Shown here piece after piece: positions 1 to 8,629 of a stretch of 64,000 nucleotides of DNA (position 1 is the first letter of the stretch; the number at the start of each line of letters is the position of its first letter). The notes under the pieces are model-generated. The model made no database searches. It worked only from the letters and a program-made list of their open reading frames with translations, and was not told the DNA's origin. Source of the stretch: Flavobacterium sp. 140616W15 (GTDB lineage: Bacteria; Bacteroidota; Bacteroidia; Flavobacteriales; Flavobacteriaceae); assembly GCF_003668995.1 (NCBI RefSeq), contig NZ_CP033068.1, positions 4,092,001 to 4,156,000 of the forward strand, given 5' to 3'. Both the position numbers and the translations under genes were made by a program.

Positions 1-1250
1 GAGGAAGAGAGCATGCATTTGCATGGAAAATGATTCAAAGTCCGCTTTGCGATAAACTTTTTGTGGCACCAGGAAATGCTGGAACAGCAGGTATTGCTCA
101 CAATGTAAATATTAGTCCAACCGATTTTGAAGCAATAAAAACCTTAGTGCTTCAGGAAAACATAGGTATGGTTGTTGTTGGACCCGAAGATCCATTGGTA
201 AAAGGAATTTACGATTACTTTAAAAATGACGAAAGTTTAAAACATATTCCGGTTATCGGGCCATCAAAATTAGGTGCACAACTTGAAGGAAGTAAAGAGT
301 TTGCTAAAGAATTTTTGATGAAACATAAAATTCCAACAGCGGCTTACGATAGTTTTACTGCAGCAACTGTAGAAAAAGGATGTGAGTTTCTAGCAACATT
401 GCAACCTCCATATGTTTTAAAAGCAGATGGTTTGGCAGCAGGAAAAGGAGTTTTGATTATTCAAGATTTAGAAGAAGCTAAAACGGAATTAAGAAACATG
501 CTTGTTCATGAAAAATTTGGTGCAGCGAGTTCAAAAGTTGTTATCGAAGAATTCTTAGATGGTATCGAGCTAAGTTGTTTTGTATTAACGGATGGTAAAA
601 GCTATAAAATACTTCCTACTGCAAAAGATTACAAACGTATTGGAGAAGGTGATACAGGATTAAATACAGGCGGAATGGGAGCAGTTTCTCCAGTTCCTTA
701 TGTTGATGCTGTTTTAATGGAAAAAATCGAAACACGCATCGTTAAACCAACAATCGAAGGTTTCCAGAAAGACGGAATCGAATATAAAGGTTTTGTATTT
801 ATTGGATTGATAAATGTTAATAATGAGCCAATCGTTATAGAATACAATGTAAGAATGGGTGATCCAGAAACTGAAGTGGTCGTTCCGAGATTAAAAACTG
901 ATTTAGTAGAATTGTTCTTGGCTGTAGCCAATGAAAAACTAGATACAATTTCTCTAGAGGTAGACCCAAGAAGCGCTACAACAATTATGGTTGTTTCAGG
1001 AGGTTACCCAGAGGATTTTGAAAAAGGAAAAGTAATTTCTGGATTAGAAAACATTTCAGATTCTATTGTTTTCCATGCAGGAACAAAGTTGGATAACAAC
1101 AATGTGTTAAGTAATGGAGGAAGAGTTTTGGCTGTGACTTCGTATGGAGACAACTTCCAAGAGGCCATAAAAAAATCTTATCAAAACATAGACAAGCTAA
1201 ATTTTGATAAGATGTATTTTAGAAAAGATATTGGCTTCGACTTACTTTAA
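1..1250 (+). CDS. purD: phosphoribosylamine-glycine ligase (partial, 5' end outside window)
   Basis: This is GAR synthetase, which joins glycine to phosphoribosylamine using ATP in purine synthesis. The reading frame is open from base 3, where it encodes GREHAFAWKM, the usual N-terminal part of PurD, so only about nine residues are missing at the left edge and the ATG at position 30 is internal. The ATP-grasp segment VLKADGLAAGKGV and the later GGMGAVSPVPY stretch are intact, and 415 residues are visible against about 424 expected. It converges on the next gene and the two overlap by 9 bases. The identification is secure. Confidence 0.97.
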   Translation, partial: GREHAFAWKMIQSPLCDKLFVAPGNAGTAGIAHNVNISPTDFEAIKTLVLQENIGMVVVGPEDPLVKGIYDYFKNDESLKHIPVIGPSKLGAQLEGSKEFAKEFLMKHKIPTAAYDSFTAATVEKGCEFLATLQPPYVLKADGLAAGKGVLIIQDLEEAKTELRNMLVHEKFGAASSKVVIEEFLDGIELSCFVLTDGKSYKILPTAKDYKRIGEGDTGLNTGGMGAVSPVPYVDAVLMEKIETRIVKPTIEGFQKDGIEYKGFVFIGLINVNNEPIVIEYNVRMGDPETEVVVPRLKTDLVELFLAVANEKLDTISLEVDPRSATTIMVVSGGYPEDFEKGKVISGLENISDSIVFHAGTKLDNNNVLSNGGRVLAVTSYGDNFQEAIKKSYQNIDKLNFDKMYFRKDIGFDLL

Positions 1251-1472
1251 AAAAGAGTGAGCCGTAGTATCTTGATTTTCTGTTCCGGCTGCATCAAAAA
1301 TGCGTAATTGTTTAATCCAATATACCATTGCAGCTGTACAGATAATCATGAAAATCCAATTAATTGTATTAGCACCAAACCATGATACAAGTTCTAATGA
1401 ACGTAAAAAATCAAGCGGAGCAAATAAAATGTTTACGAATAAGTACTGTATTCCTTCAAAAAAAGTTGTCAT
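1242..1472 (-). CDS. small membrane protein, DUF6341-like
   Basis: A 76-residue protein with a hydrophobic N-terminal stretch (about residues 9-22) and a clear membrane segment at about 34-53 (INWIFMIICTAAMVYWI), followed by a short polar tail. It resembles a small flavobacterial family that I recall being catalogued as DUF6341 and that usually sits next to upp and purD. No catalytic motif is visible and the function is unknown. It is convergent with purD and divergent from the next membrane protein, so its promoter should lie in 1473-1615, where I see no clear box. Confidence 0.7.
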   Translation of the reverse strand: MTTFFEGIQYLFVNILFAPLDFLRSLELVSWFGANTINWIFMIICTAAMVYWIKQLRIFDAAGTENQDTTAHSFLK

Positions 1473-1615
1473 AATTTATAAAATTATTTTGTTATTTATT
1501 GTTTTGTAACGCATTGAAGTTATAAATCCCGATAATCAGAATCTTTATTTCAAGTTGTTGGTTTCCTTTTTAAACAAGTATTATATTTACAGTCACAAAA
1601 GTATAAAATATCCTT

Positions 1616-2544
1616 ATGATAACAAGTGTTTTTAAAAATCTACACCATTAAATTATTCATTGGTTGTAATTTTGATGCTGGTTTTCTTTTTCATCTTTCA
1701 ATTTCAAGATATTTCTTGGACTAAATCGCTTATTTCAATTTCAGAAAAAATAAGTTTATTGATCGTTGTATTAGGATCGATGTTGATAACAAATTTTGTT
1801 GTCAAGAAGAACGGACTTAGCAAAGACAATGGTTACACGATATTTTTTTATTTATTGTTAACTTTATTTTTCCCTTCTGCATTTAATAATCCGAACATTT
1901 TACTAGCTAATTTCTTTGTTTTATTGGCTCTTCGTAGATTGTTGTCATTGCAATCTCTTAAAGCATCAAAAGAAAAGATATTCGATGCTTCATTATGGAT
2001 ATTACTGGCTTCATTATTCCAGTTTTGGAGTATTTTATTTATGGTATTGGTATTTATATCAATTATTTTTCACGTTGCAGGCGATTATAGAAACTGGATT
2101 TTACCATTTATAGCTCTTTTTGCTATAGCTACACTTTTTTTATTAGTTGCTTTATTATTTAATATTGATGTACTTGCATTTTTCCATGATCGTGTAGCTG
2201 TAGATTTTAGAATTAATTATTTCACCAATAATTACCAAAATGGAGCTTTATCTATCTACGTTGCAGTCGCTTTATTCTTTGTAGTCTCATTGTTAATGAC
2301 TTTATCAAATAGACCGTTGTTACTACATTCCTCTTATAAGAAAATTGTAGCTTATTTTTTTATTGGAGTTATTATATTTTTAGTGTCTCCTAATAAAAGC
2401 AACGATTTATTATTGTTTACAGTTGCGCCTTTGGCTATTATGGGGTCAAGTCATATAGAGTTTTCGCAAAATAAATTAAACAATGAAATCGTTTTTGGAG
2501 TCTTGATTTTGTGTAGTTTATTTACCTTTTTCTCTCAGTTATAA
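1616..2544 (+). CDS. DUF6427-like multi-spanning membrane protein (frame broken by 1 base)
   Basis: The ATG at 1616 opens with MITSVFK, then the frame fails in the A run at 1634-1638. The continuation KSTPLNYSLVVILML is found one frame over and runs to 2544. Adding one A gives a continuous 309-residue protein with about eight membrane segments, matching a flavobacterial family that I recall as DUF6427. The total length becomes an exact multiple of three after the correction. The function is unknown. The end overlaps the convergent upp gene by six bases. A sequencing error is more likely than a real mutation because several genes here show the same defect. Confidence 0.75.
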
Positions 2545-3192
2545 TTTATTTCCATACGCTAAATCGCCAGCATCCCCTAATCCAGGAACTATATAATTTT
2601 TCTCATTTAAGTTACTATCTAGGGCAGCAATCCATAAATGACAAGAATCTGGCAGGTGTTTTTCTAGATAAGCAACACCTTCTGGAGCAGCAATTACAAC
2701 AGCGAGATGCATTTCTTTTGGAGCACCATTTTGTATTAATTTCTCATAAACAGCAACGATAGATTGGCCAGTTGCCAACATTGGATCTATTAATAAAACG
2801 GTTTTATTATTGATACTAGATAAGGCCTGATATTCGACCAAAATTACAAATTCATCATCATTGTTTGGATGATGTCTACATGCAGAAACAAAACCATTTT
2901 CGGCTTCATCAAAGTAGTTTAAAAAACCAATATGTAATGGTAAACCGGCACGTAAAATAGAACATAAAATAAGTTTATCATCTATTTCGGTAGTGTTTTT
3001 AATGCCAAGAGGGGTTTCTATTTCTACGTTTTTGTATGATAGATCTTTACTTATCTCATAAGCCATAATTTCACCAATCCGTTCAATATTTCTTCGAAAA
3101 CGCATACTGTCGTTTTGCACTTTTATATTTCGTATCTGACCTAAAAAATGGTTCAATACGCTGTTGTTTTCGGATAAATAATGAATCTGCAT
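2539..3192 (-). CDS. upp: uracil phosphoribosyltransferase
   Basis: This cytoplasmic enzyme converts uracil and PRPP to UMP in pyrimidine salvage. The 217-residue protein carries the PRPP-binding loop LLIDPMLATGQSIVA in its second half and the C-terminal uracil-binding region containing PGLGDAGD. The N-terminal third, with RNIERIGEIMAYEISKDL, is typical of the family. The length is normal (about 215). The ATG at 3192 follows an A/T-rich leader. The gene stands alone, convergent with the membrane protein gene upstream and divergent from the DUF4254 gene. Confidence 0.96.
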   Translation of the reverse strand: MQIHYLSENNSVLNHFLGQIRNIKVQNDSMRFRRNIERIGEIMAYEISKDLSYKNVEIETPLGIKNTTEIDDKLILCSILRAGLPLHIGFLNYFDEAENGFVSACRHHPNNDDEFVILVEYQALSSINNKTVLLIDPMLATGQSIVAVYEKLIQNGAPKEMHLAVVIAAPEGVAYLEKHLPDSCHLWIAALDSNLNEKNYIVPGLGDAGDLAYGNKL

Positions 3193-3276
3193 GATGGTAT
3201 TTTTTAATTTATTTTAAAATCTGATTTATGATAAATAGATTTATGATTTGATATTTTTTTATAAAAGTATAAAAAG

Positions 3277-3284
3277 TATCTTTG
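3277..3284 (+). promoter_or_regulatory. promoter -7 box of the DUF4254 gene
   Basis: The sequence TATCTTTG fits the Bacteroidota -7 consensus TAnnTTTG and lies 20 bases before the chosen ATG. A TTTG at 3247-3250 could be the -33 element, but the 26-base spacer is longer than usual, so only the -7 box is claimed. Confidence 0.45.
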
Positions 3285-3304
3285 TATCTATAAAAATTAA
3301 AGAC

Positions 3305-3910
3305 ATGTTTTCAAAATTAGCATATTCTGTATTCGAACAAAGCATCAAAGATTATCATAAATTTGATAATGTTGATCAGCCAATAAACAATCCATATCCT
3401 AAAGATAAATTTGAACATTTATTATATTTAAAAAACTGGATAGATACTGTACAATGGCATTTTGAAGATATTATTCGTGACCCGAATATTGACCCCGTTG
3501 CTGCACTTGCTTTAAAAAGAAGGATTGATGCCTCTAATCAGGAACGTACTGATATGGTGGAATATATCGATAGCTATTTTTTACAAAAATTTAGCAATGT
3601 AAAAGTAAAAGACGGTGCCAAAATCAATTCAGAAAGTCCAGCATGGGCATTTGATAGACTATCAATCTTGGCTTTAAAAATTTATCATATGAATGAAGAA
3701 GCTACTCGTGCAGAAGCGACTCAAGAGCATAGAGATAAATGTCAGGAAAAATTAAATATACTTTTAGAGCAAAGAAGTGATTTGTCTACAGCAATTGATG
3801 ATTTGTTAACAGATATTGAAAATGGGGATAAATTCATGAAAGTGTACAAACAAATGAAAATGTACAATGATGATGATTTGAATCCTGTTTTATACCAAAA
3901 TAAAAAATAA
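3305..3910 (+). CDS. DUF4254 domain-containing protein
   Basis: A 201-residue soluble, helical protein. The ATG at 3305 (MFSKLAYSVFEQ) is preferred over the longer frame opening at 3248, because the extra residues are poor and a TAnnTTTG box lies between the two starts. The family is common in Bacteroidota and is nearly always followed by a family 9 glycosyltransferase, as here, where the next gene begins directly after the stop. That points to a role in lipopolysaccharide or surface sugar synthesis, but no active site can be named. Family assignment comes from the context and the characteristic HFEDIIRDP segment. Confidence 0.85.
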   Translation: MFSKLAYSVFEQSIKDYHKFDNVDQPINNPYPKDKFEHLLYLKNWIDTVQWHFEDIIRDPNIDPVAALALKRRIDASNQERTDMVEYIDSYFLQKFSNVKVKDGAKINSESPAWAFDRLSILALKIYHMNEEATRAEATQEHRDKCQEKLNILLEQRSDLSTAIDDLLTDIENGDKFMKVYKQMKMYNDDDLNPVLYQNKK

Positions 3911-4957
3911 TTGGCTGAATTGTCCAATAAAATTAAGCATATAGCCGTCATGAGACTTTCCGCAATGGGAGATGTCGCTATGACGGTTCCTGTTTTACGC
4001 GCATTTGTAAAACAGCACCCTGAGGTTCAATTAACCGTAATTTCACGCCCATTTTTTAAACCATTTTTTGATGGTATTCCTAACTTGACTTTTTTCGTTT
4101 TTGATGATAAAGAGCGTCATAAAGGCTTTGTCGGATTACTGCGTCTATATAAAGATTTAAAAAAGTTGGATATTGATGCTTTTGCCGATTTACACAATGT
4201 TTTACGATCTAAAGTTGTTCGTACTTTATTCGCTTTAAGCGGAAAAAAAACAGCTTTTGTTGATAAAGCAAGAGAGGATAAAAAGGCATTAATGCGAGCA
4301 GAAAATAAGATATTCAAGCAATTACCAACGATGTTTGAACGACATAGAAAAGTGTTTGAAGAACTAGGTTTCTCGGTGGATTTATCTAATCCTACATTTC
4401 CTAAAAAAGCGGTTTTAAGTGCAGAAATTACAGATCTGATTGGAGAAAACTATCAGAAATTAATAGGGATTGCACCTTTTGCTCAATATAAATCTAAGGT
4501 ATATCCTTTGGATTTAATGCAGGAAGTAATCGCAAAATTAGCTGAAAATAAAGAGCATACAATTTTACTTTTTGGTGGAGGAAAAAAAGAAATCGAAATT
4601 TTAGAATCGCTTTCTAAGCCTTTTAAAAATGTAATAAATGTAGCAGGAAAAATTAAGTTTCAGCAAGAACTAAAATTGATAAGTAATCTTGATGTAATGC
4701 TTTCTATGGACTCAGGAAATGCTCATATTGCTGCAATGCTAGGTGTAAAAGTAATTACACTTTGGGGAGCAACACATCCATACGCAGGATTCTTACCATT
4801 TAATCAAAAGATAGAAGAAGCATTGGTATCAGATAGAACTAAATTTCCTTTATTACCAACATCGGTGTATGGAAACAAAATAGTTCCTGGTTATGAAGAT
4901 GTAATGCGAACTATTTCGCCAGATAAAGTAGTATCTAGTATTCAGTCGCAGTTGTAA
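3911..4957 (+). CDS. glycosyltransferase family 9 (heptosyltransferase-like)
   Basis: Predicted to add a sugar to the lipopolysaccharide core at the inner membrane. The 348-residue protein begins with the family signature VMRLSAMGDVAMTVPVLRAF. Its C-terminal half holds the nucleotide-sugar site region with SMDSGNAHIAAMLG and TLWGATHP. The start is a TTG directly after the DUF4254 stop, so the two genes are translated together; an internal ATG (residue 14) is a less likely alternative. A strong bidirectional terminator follows at 5031. Confidence 0.93.
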   Translation: MAELSNKIKHIAVMRLSAMGDVAMTVPVLRAFVKQHPEVQLTVISRPFFKPFFDGIPNLTFFVFDDKERHKGFVGLLRLYKDLKKLDIDAFADLHNVLRSKVVRTLFALSGKKTAFVDKAREDKKALMRAENKIFKQLPTMFERHRKVFEELGFSVDLSNPTFPKKAVLSAEITDLIGENYQKLIGIAPFAQYKSKVYPLDLMQEVIAKLAENKEHTILLFGGGKKEIEILESLSKPFKNVINVAGKIKFQQELKLISNLDVMLSMDSGNAHIAAMLGVKVITLWGATHPYAGFLPFNQKIEEALVSDRTKFPLLPTSVYGNKIVPGYEDVMRTISPDKVVSSIQSQL

Positions 4958-5030
4958 TAAATTAGTATTTAGTCACAATTTTTAGTATTCAGGAATCTTG
5001 TTATACATAAAAATAAGCTTATAAAACCAA

Positions 5031-5060
5031 AAAAGAGTTTGCATTGCAAACTCTTTTTTT
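5031..5060. terminator. bidirectional rho-independent terminator
   Basis: An A run, the perfect inverted repeat GAGTTTGCA / TGCAAACTC separated by one T, and a T run lie between the convergent glycosyltransferase and reductase genes. The A and T runs on both sides suit termination from either direction. Confidence 0.85.
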
Positions 5061-5129
5061 ATGGATTTATATTTTATATTCAATAAATGTCTCAAAACTG
5101 TGACTGCTACTGAATATTGATATTAAATA

Positions 5130-6182
5130 CTAAACGTCATCGTAGTCTACATAAATAGACTCAGATGTTGGATGTGCCTGGCAAGTAAGAATTAATCCGT
5201 CTGCGATTTCTTTATCAGTTAAGATTGAGTTCTTTTTCATCTCTGCAGAACCAGAAGTTACACGAGCAAGACAGCTGCTGCAAATTCCGCCTTGGCAAGA
5301 ATAAGGAGCATCTATTCCTTGTTTTAAAGCGGCATCAAGAATGGTCTGTTTTTGAGACATTTCGAAAGAAACTTCTTCATCATCAACAAGAACAGTAATT
5401 TTTGAATGCCCTTCTAATGAAGTATCAATTTTATTTTCTTGCGTAGAAGAAGTAAATAATTCAAATTTTATAGCAGATTCTTTGACATTTTTCTCTTTTA
5501 AAATCCCTGAAACGGTATTGATCATTTCTTCAGGACCACATAAATAGAATTTATCAAATTGTAATTCTTTGTGCTTGTTGTTCAACACATAATTTACCGC
5601 TGATTTATCAATTCTGCCAAATAATGCATTTTCTACTTTAGCCTGACTAAAAACATAATGTACAAATAAACGCCCCACATATTGCAATTGTAAATCGTGT
5701 AGTTCTTGGTGAAATATAGTGTCTTCCACCGTTTTATTTCCGTAAACCAATACAAATGAGCTTTTTGGTTCACTTTTTAAAACAGATTTTAGAATAGAGA
5801 GAACAGGAGTTATTCCGCTTCCCGCAACAAATGCAGCATAGTTCTTTTGTCTTTCTGGATCAGGTTCAAATGTAAATTTACCCTCTGGTTTACCAACTTC
5901 AAGGACATCCCCAGCTTTGAGTTTTGTTGTTGCAAATTGAGAAAAAACACCATTTTTCACAGCTTTTACAGCAATTCGTAATTCACCACTTTCTGGAGAA
6001 GAACAAATAGAATAAGCACGACGAAGTTCTTTGTTGTCTAGTGTTAATCGTAAATTGATATATTGTCCTGCAACAAAAGTATAGTTTGATTTTAGTTCTT
6101 CAGGAACATTAAAAAGTATCGATACTGCGGCTGCAGTTTCGCGTTTTACTTCTTTTATTATTAGTTTTAGGAATGAAGGCAT
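5130..6182 (-). CDS. flavin- and 2Fe-2S-containing NAD(P)H reductase (PaaE-like)
   Basis: A three-domain electron-transfer reductase that moves electrons from NAD(P)H through FAD to a plant-type 2Fe-2S cluster. In order it has an FAD domain with RRAYSICSSP, a nucleotide domain with AFVAGSGITPVLSIL, and a C-terminal ferredoxin domain with four cysteines in PYSCQGGICSSCLARV and LTCQAHP. The 350-residue length fits the PaaE/ferredoxin-NADP reductase group. The ATG at 6182 (MPSFLKLII) is chosen over a frame nine residues longer because a promoter box ends only 16 bases upstream. No oxygenase partner genes are nearby, so the electron acceptor is unknown. Confidence 0.9.
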   Translation of the reverse strand: MPSFLKLIIKEVKRETAAAVSILFNVPEELKSNYTFVAGQYINLRLTLDNKELRRAYSICSSPESGELRIAVKAVKNGVFSQFATTKLKAGDVLEVGKPEGKFTFEPDPERQKNYAAFVAGSGITPVLSILKSVLKSEPKSSFVLVYGNKTVEDTIFHQELHDLQLQYVGRLFVHYVFSQAKVENALFGRIDKSAVNYVLNNKHKELQFDKFYLCGPEEMINTVSGILKEKNVKESAIKFELFTSSTQENKIDTSLEGHSKITVLVDDEEVSFEMSQKQTILDAALKQGIDAPYSCQGGICSSCLARVTSGSAEMKKNSILTDKEIADGLILTCQAHPTSESIYVDYDDV

Positions 6183-6197
6183 GATATTATTTTTTTG

Positions 6198-6205
6198 CAA
6201 AAGTA
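6198..6205 (-). promoter_or_regulatory. promoter -7 box of the reductase gene
   Basis: On the minus strand this reads TACTTTTG, an exact TAnnTTTG match, 16 bases before the chosen reductase ATG. It argues against the longer start at 6209, which would lie upstream of the promoter. Confidence 0.4.
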
Positions 6206-6307
6206 GCAAACCGCTATTAAATGATTGGTATTTAAAAGTAATATTTTATTTTGTTCGTAACGTTTTCTTACATTTACATACTTACCGTCTGACTAAACCA
6301 AAAAAAA

Positions 6308-7777
6308 ATGATTAAAAAATTTATTTATCTCGAATGGAAAGCCTTTTCTAGGTCTGCCTCTTTTGGTGCCAATGTAGCATTAAAAATTATAATAGGTTTT
6401 CTGGCAGTTTATTTCTCACTTATTTTCATAGCTGCTGGGGCTGGAGTCTTTTATGTACTCAAAAAGTTGAATCTTGATCCTTTACTAACTATTAATAAAT
6501 TCTTAGTTTATTATTTTTTATTCGATTTAGCCATTAGACTATTGATGCAAGCCATTCCAGTGCTTAACATAAGACCTTTGTTAACATTAAGAATCCAGAA
6601 GAAAACGATAGTTCATTTTTCACTTGGAAAAACAGCTTTATCATTTTTTAATATCATTCATGCTTTCTTTTTTCTTCCTTTTACAATAGTATTATTAATA
6701 GAAGGATACGATATATTGGGCGTAATCTGTTGGCATTTAGCGATTATATCTTTAATTTATATCAATAATTACTTGAATATTTTATTAAGTAATATTGATA
6801 AATTGTTTGCCCTTTTTCTTGGAATAATAGCCATTCTGGGAGGATTACAATATTATAATCTTTTTGATATTACAAATTATACTGTTTTGTTTTTTGATGG
6901 ATTATATGCAATAAAAGGATTTTTTCTTATTCCGATTTTGGTTTTGATAGGATTGTATTATGTAACGTTTAATTATTTTAAAAACAATTTATATCTTGAT
7001 GCAGGGCTTTCGAATAAACATGATATTGCTAAAACCGAAAATCTGACATGGCTTAATCAATTTGGTACATTAGGAACGTTTCTTAAAAATGATATCAAAC
7101 TTATAAAGAGAAATAAAAGGTCTAAGATGACTATCATGATGAGTATTCTCTTCTTATTTTATGGCTTATTGTTTTTTTCTGGAGGGGTCAAATCATATAA
7201 TAGTCCTGTTATGCACATTTTTGCGGGCATCTTTGTTTCAGGTGGTTTCCTGTTTACTTTCGGACAATTTGTACCAAGCTGGGATAGTTCGTATTACCAA
7301 CTTATGATGACACAAAATATCCCGTACAAAGGATATATTACATCAAAATGGTGGCTAATAGTTATTGCAACAATTGTATCAACAATAATAGCGTCATTTT
7401 ATCTTTATTTTGGATGGCAAGTGTACCTTACAATTGTAGTTGGAGCAATTTATAATATTGGTGTTAATTCCCATTTAGTACTTTTAGGAGGGGCATTTAC
7501 TAAAACGCCAATTGATTTAACATCGACTAGTGGTGCTTTTGGAGATAAAAAAGCGTTCAATGTAAATGCAATGCTACTTACGCTTCCTAAATTATTACTG
7601 CCAGTGGGATTGTACTGGATTGGTTTCTCTCTAGGAAATCCTAATATCGGTTTAGCATTAGTTGCTTTAGCAGGAATAATAGGTTTTGTATTTAGAGACA
7701 AGGTTTTTCTTTTAATTGAAAAAAGATATAAAATCGAAAAATATAAAACCATAAGTGCATACAAACAAAAGAGTTAG
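6308..7777 (+). CDS. DUF5687-like ABC exporter membrane subunit
   Basis: A 489-residue membrane protein with roughly ten to twelve hydrophobic segments spread over its length and a basic loop near residues 255-275 (KNDIKLIKRNKRSK). The opening MIKKFIYLEWKAFSRSASF is typical of a flavobacterial family that I recall as DUF5687, which acts as the permease of two-gene ABC exporters. An ATPase gene follows after 69 bases in the same direction, supporting one operon. The substrate is unknown. Start and end are clear. Confidence 0.85.
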   Translation: MIKKFIYLEWKAFSRSASFGANVALKIIIGFLAVYFSLIFIAAGAGVFYVLKKLNLDPLLTINKFLVYYFLFDLAIRLLMQAIPVLNIRPLLTLRIQKKTIVHFSLGKTALSFFNIIHAFFFLPFTIVLLIEGYDILGVICWHLAIISLIYINNYLNILLSNIDKLFALFLGIIAILGGLQYYNLFDITNYTVLFFDGLYAIKGFFLIPILVLIGLYYVTFNYFKNNLYLDAGLSNKHDIAKTENLTWLNQFGTLGTFLKNDIKLIKRNKRSKMTIMMSILFLFYGLLFFSGGVKSYNSPVMHIFAGIFVSGGFLFTFGQFVPSWDSSYYQLMMTQNIPYKGYITSKWWLIVIATIVSTIIASFYLYFGWQVYLTIVVGAIYNIGVNSHLVLLGGAFTKTPIDLTSTSGAFGDKKAFNVNAMLLTLPKLLLPVGLYWIGFSLGNPNIGLALVALAGIIGFVFRDKVFLLIEKRYKIEKYKTISAYKQKS

Positions 7778-7846
7778 TTCATCAATTTCAAAATGTGTCA
7801 ATTAGAAAATTAACTTCAATTGATGTAATCAAAAATCAAAATTATC

Positions 7847-8542
7847 ATGATACAAGTAAATCAACTTTCAAAAATATATAACGGAACAACAGTTTTAAAA
7901 ATAGAAAATCTTGAGATTCCAAAAGGACAAAGTTTTGGATTAGTAGGAAACAATGGGGCTGGAAAGACTACTTTTTTTAGTTTATTATTAGATTTGATTC
8001 AACCCTCTACAGGAAATATAATTAATAATACTATACAAGTAAACAATGATGAGGGATGGAAATCTTTTACCGGTTCTTTTTTAGACGAAAGTTTTTTGAT
8101 AGGATACCTAACTCCAGAAGAATATTTTTACTTTGTAGGAGATTTACGGGAACAAAATAAAGCAGATGTTGATGCATTATTATTAAAACACGAAGAATTT
8201 TTTAATGGTGAAATTCTAAATAATAAAAAATACCTACGTGATTTATCAAAAGGAAATCAAAAGAAAGTAGGAATTATAGCTACACTTATTGGTAGTCCTG
8301 AAGTGATTGTTTTAGATGAGCCATTTGCTAATTTAGATCCAACAACGGTGAGTCGATTAAAAAAAATAATTAAAGAACTAGCTGATAATCCGAATGTTAC
8401 TGTTCTAGTTTCGAGTCATGATTTACAACATACAGTTGAAGTTTGCGATAGAATTGTTGCCTTAAATAAAGGAGAAATTGTAAAAGATATTCAAACTTCT
8501 AGAGAAACACTTCAAGAACTCGAGGCGTTTTTTGCCGTTTAG
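7847..8542 (+). CDS. ABC transporter ATP-binding protein
   Basis: The energy-coupling subunit for the upstream DUF5687-like permease. In 231 residues it has Walker A (GNNGAGKTT), a signature-like LSKGNQKK, Walker B with catalytic glutamate (VIVLDEP) and the switch histidine in SSHDL. The size and domain content are those of a simple drug- or lipid-exporter ATPase. It is the last gene before a short spacer leading to sprE. The transported substrate cannot be told from sequence. Confidence 0.93.
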   Translation: MIQVNQLSKIYNGTTVLKIENLEIPKGQSFGLVGNNGAGKTTFFSLLLDLIQPSTGNIINNTIQVNNDEGWKSFTGSFLDESFLIGYLTPEEYFYFVGDLREQNKADVDALLLKHEEFFNGEILNNKKYLRDLSKGNQKKVGIIATLIGSPEVIVLDEPFANLDPTTVSRLKKIIKELADNPNVTVLVSSHDLQHTVEVCDRIVALNKGEIVKDIQTSRETLQELEAFFAV

Positions 8543-8629
8543 ATATAAATATTTCAAAAAGAAGCGTATTTTTACCAGTCATTATACTAAAAAACTTTTT
8601 TAGATGTTAAATGTTAAAAGTGTTTCCCA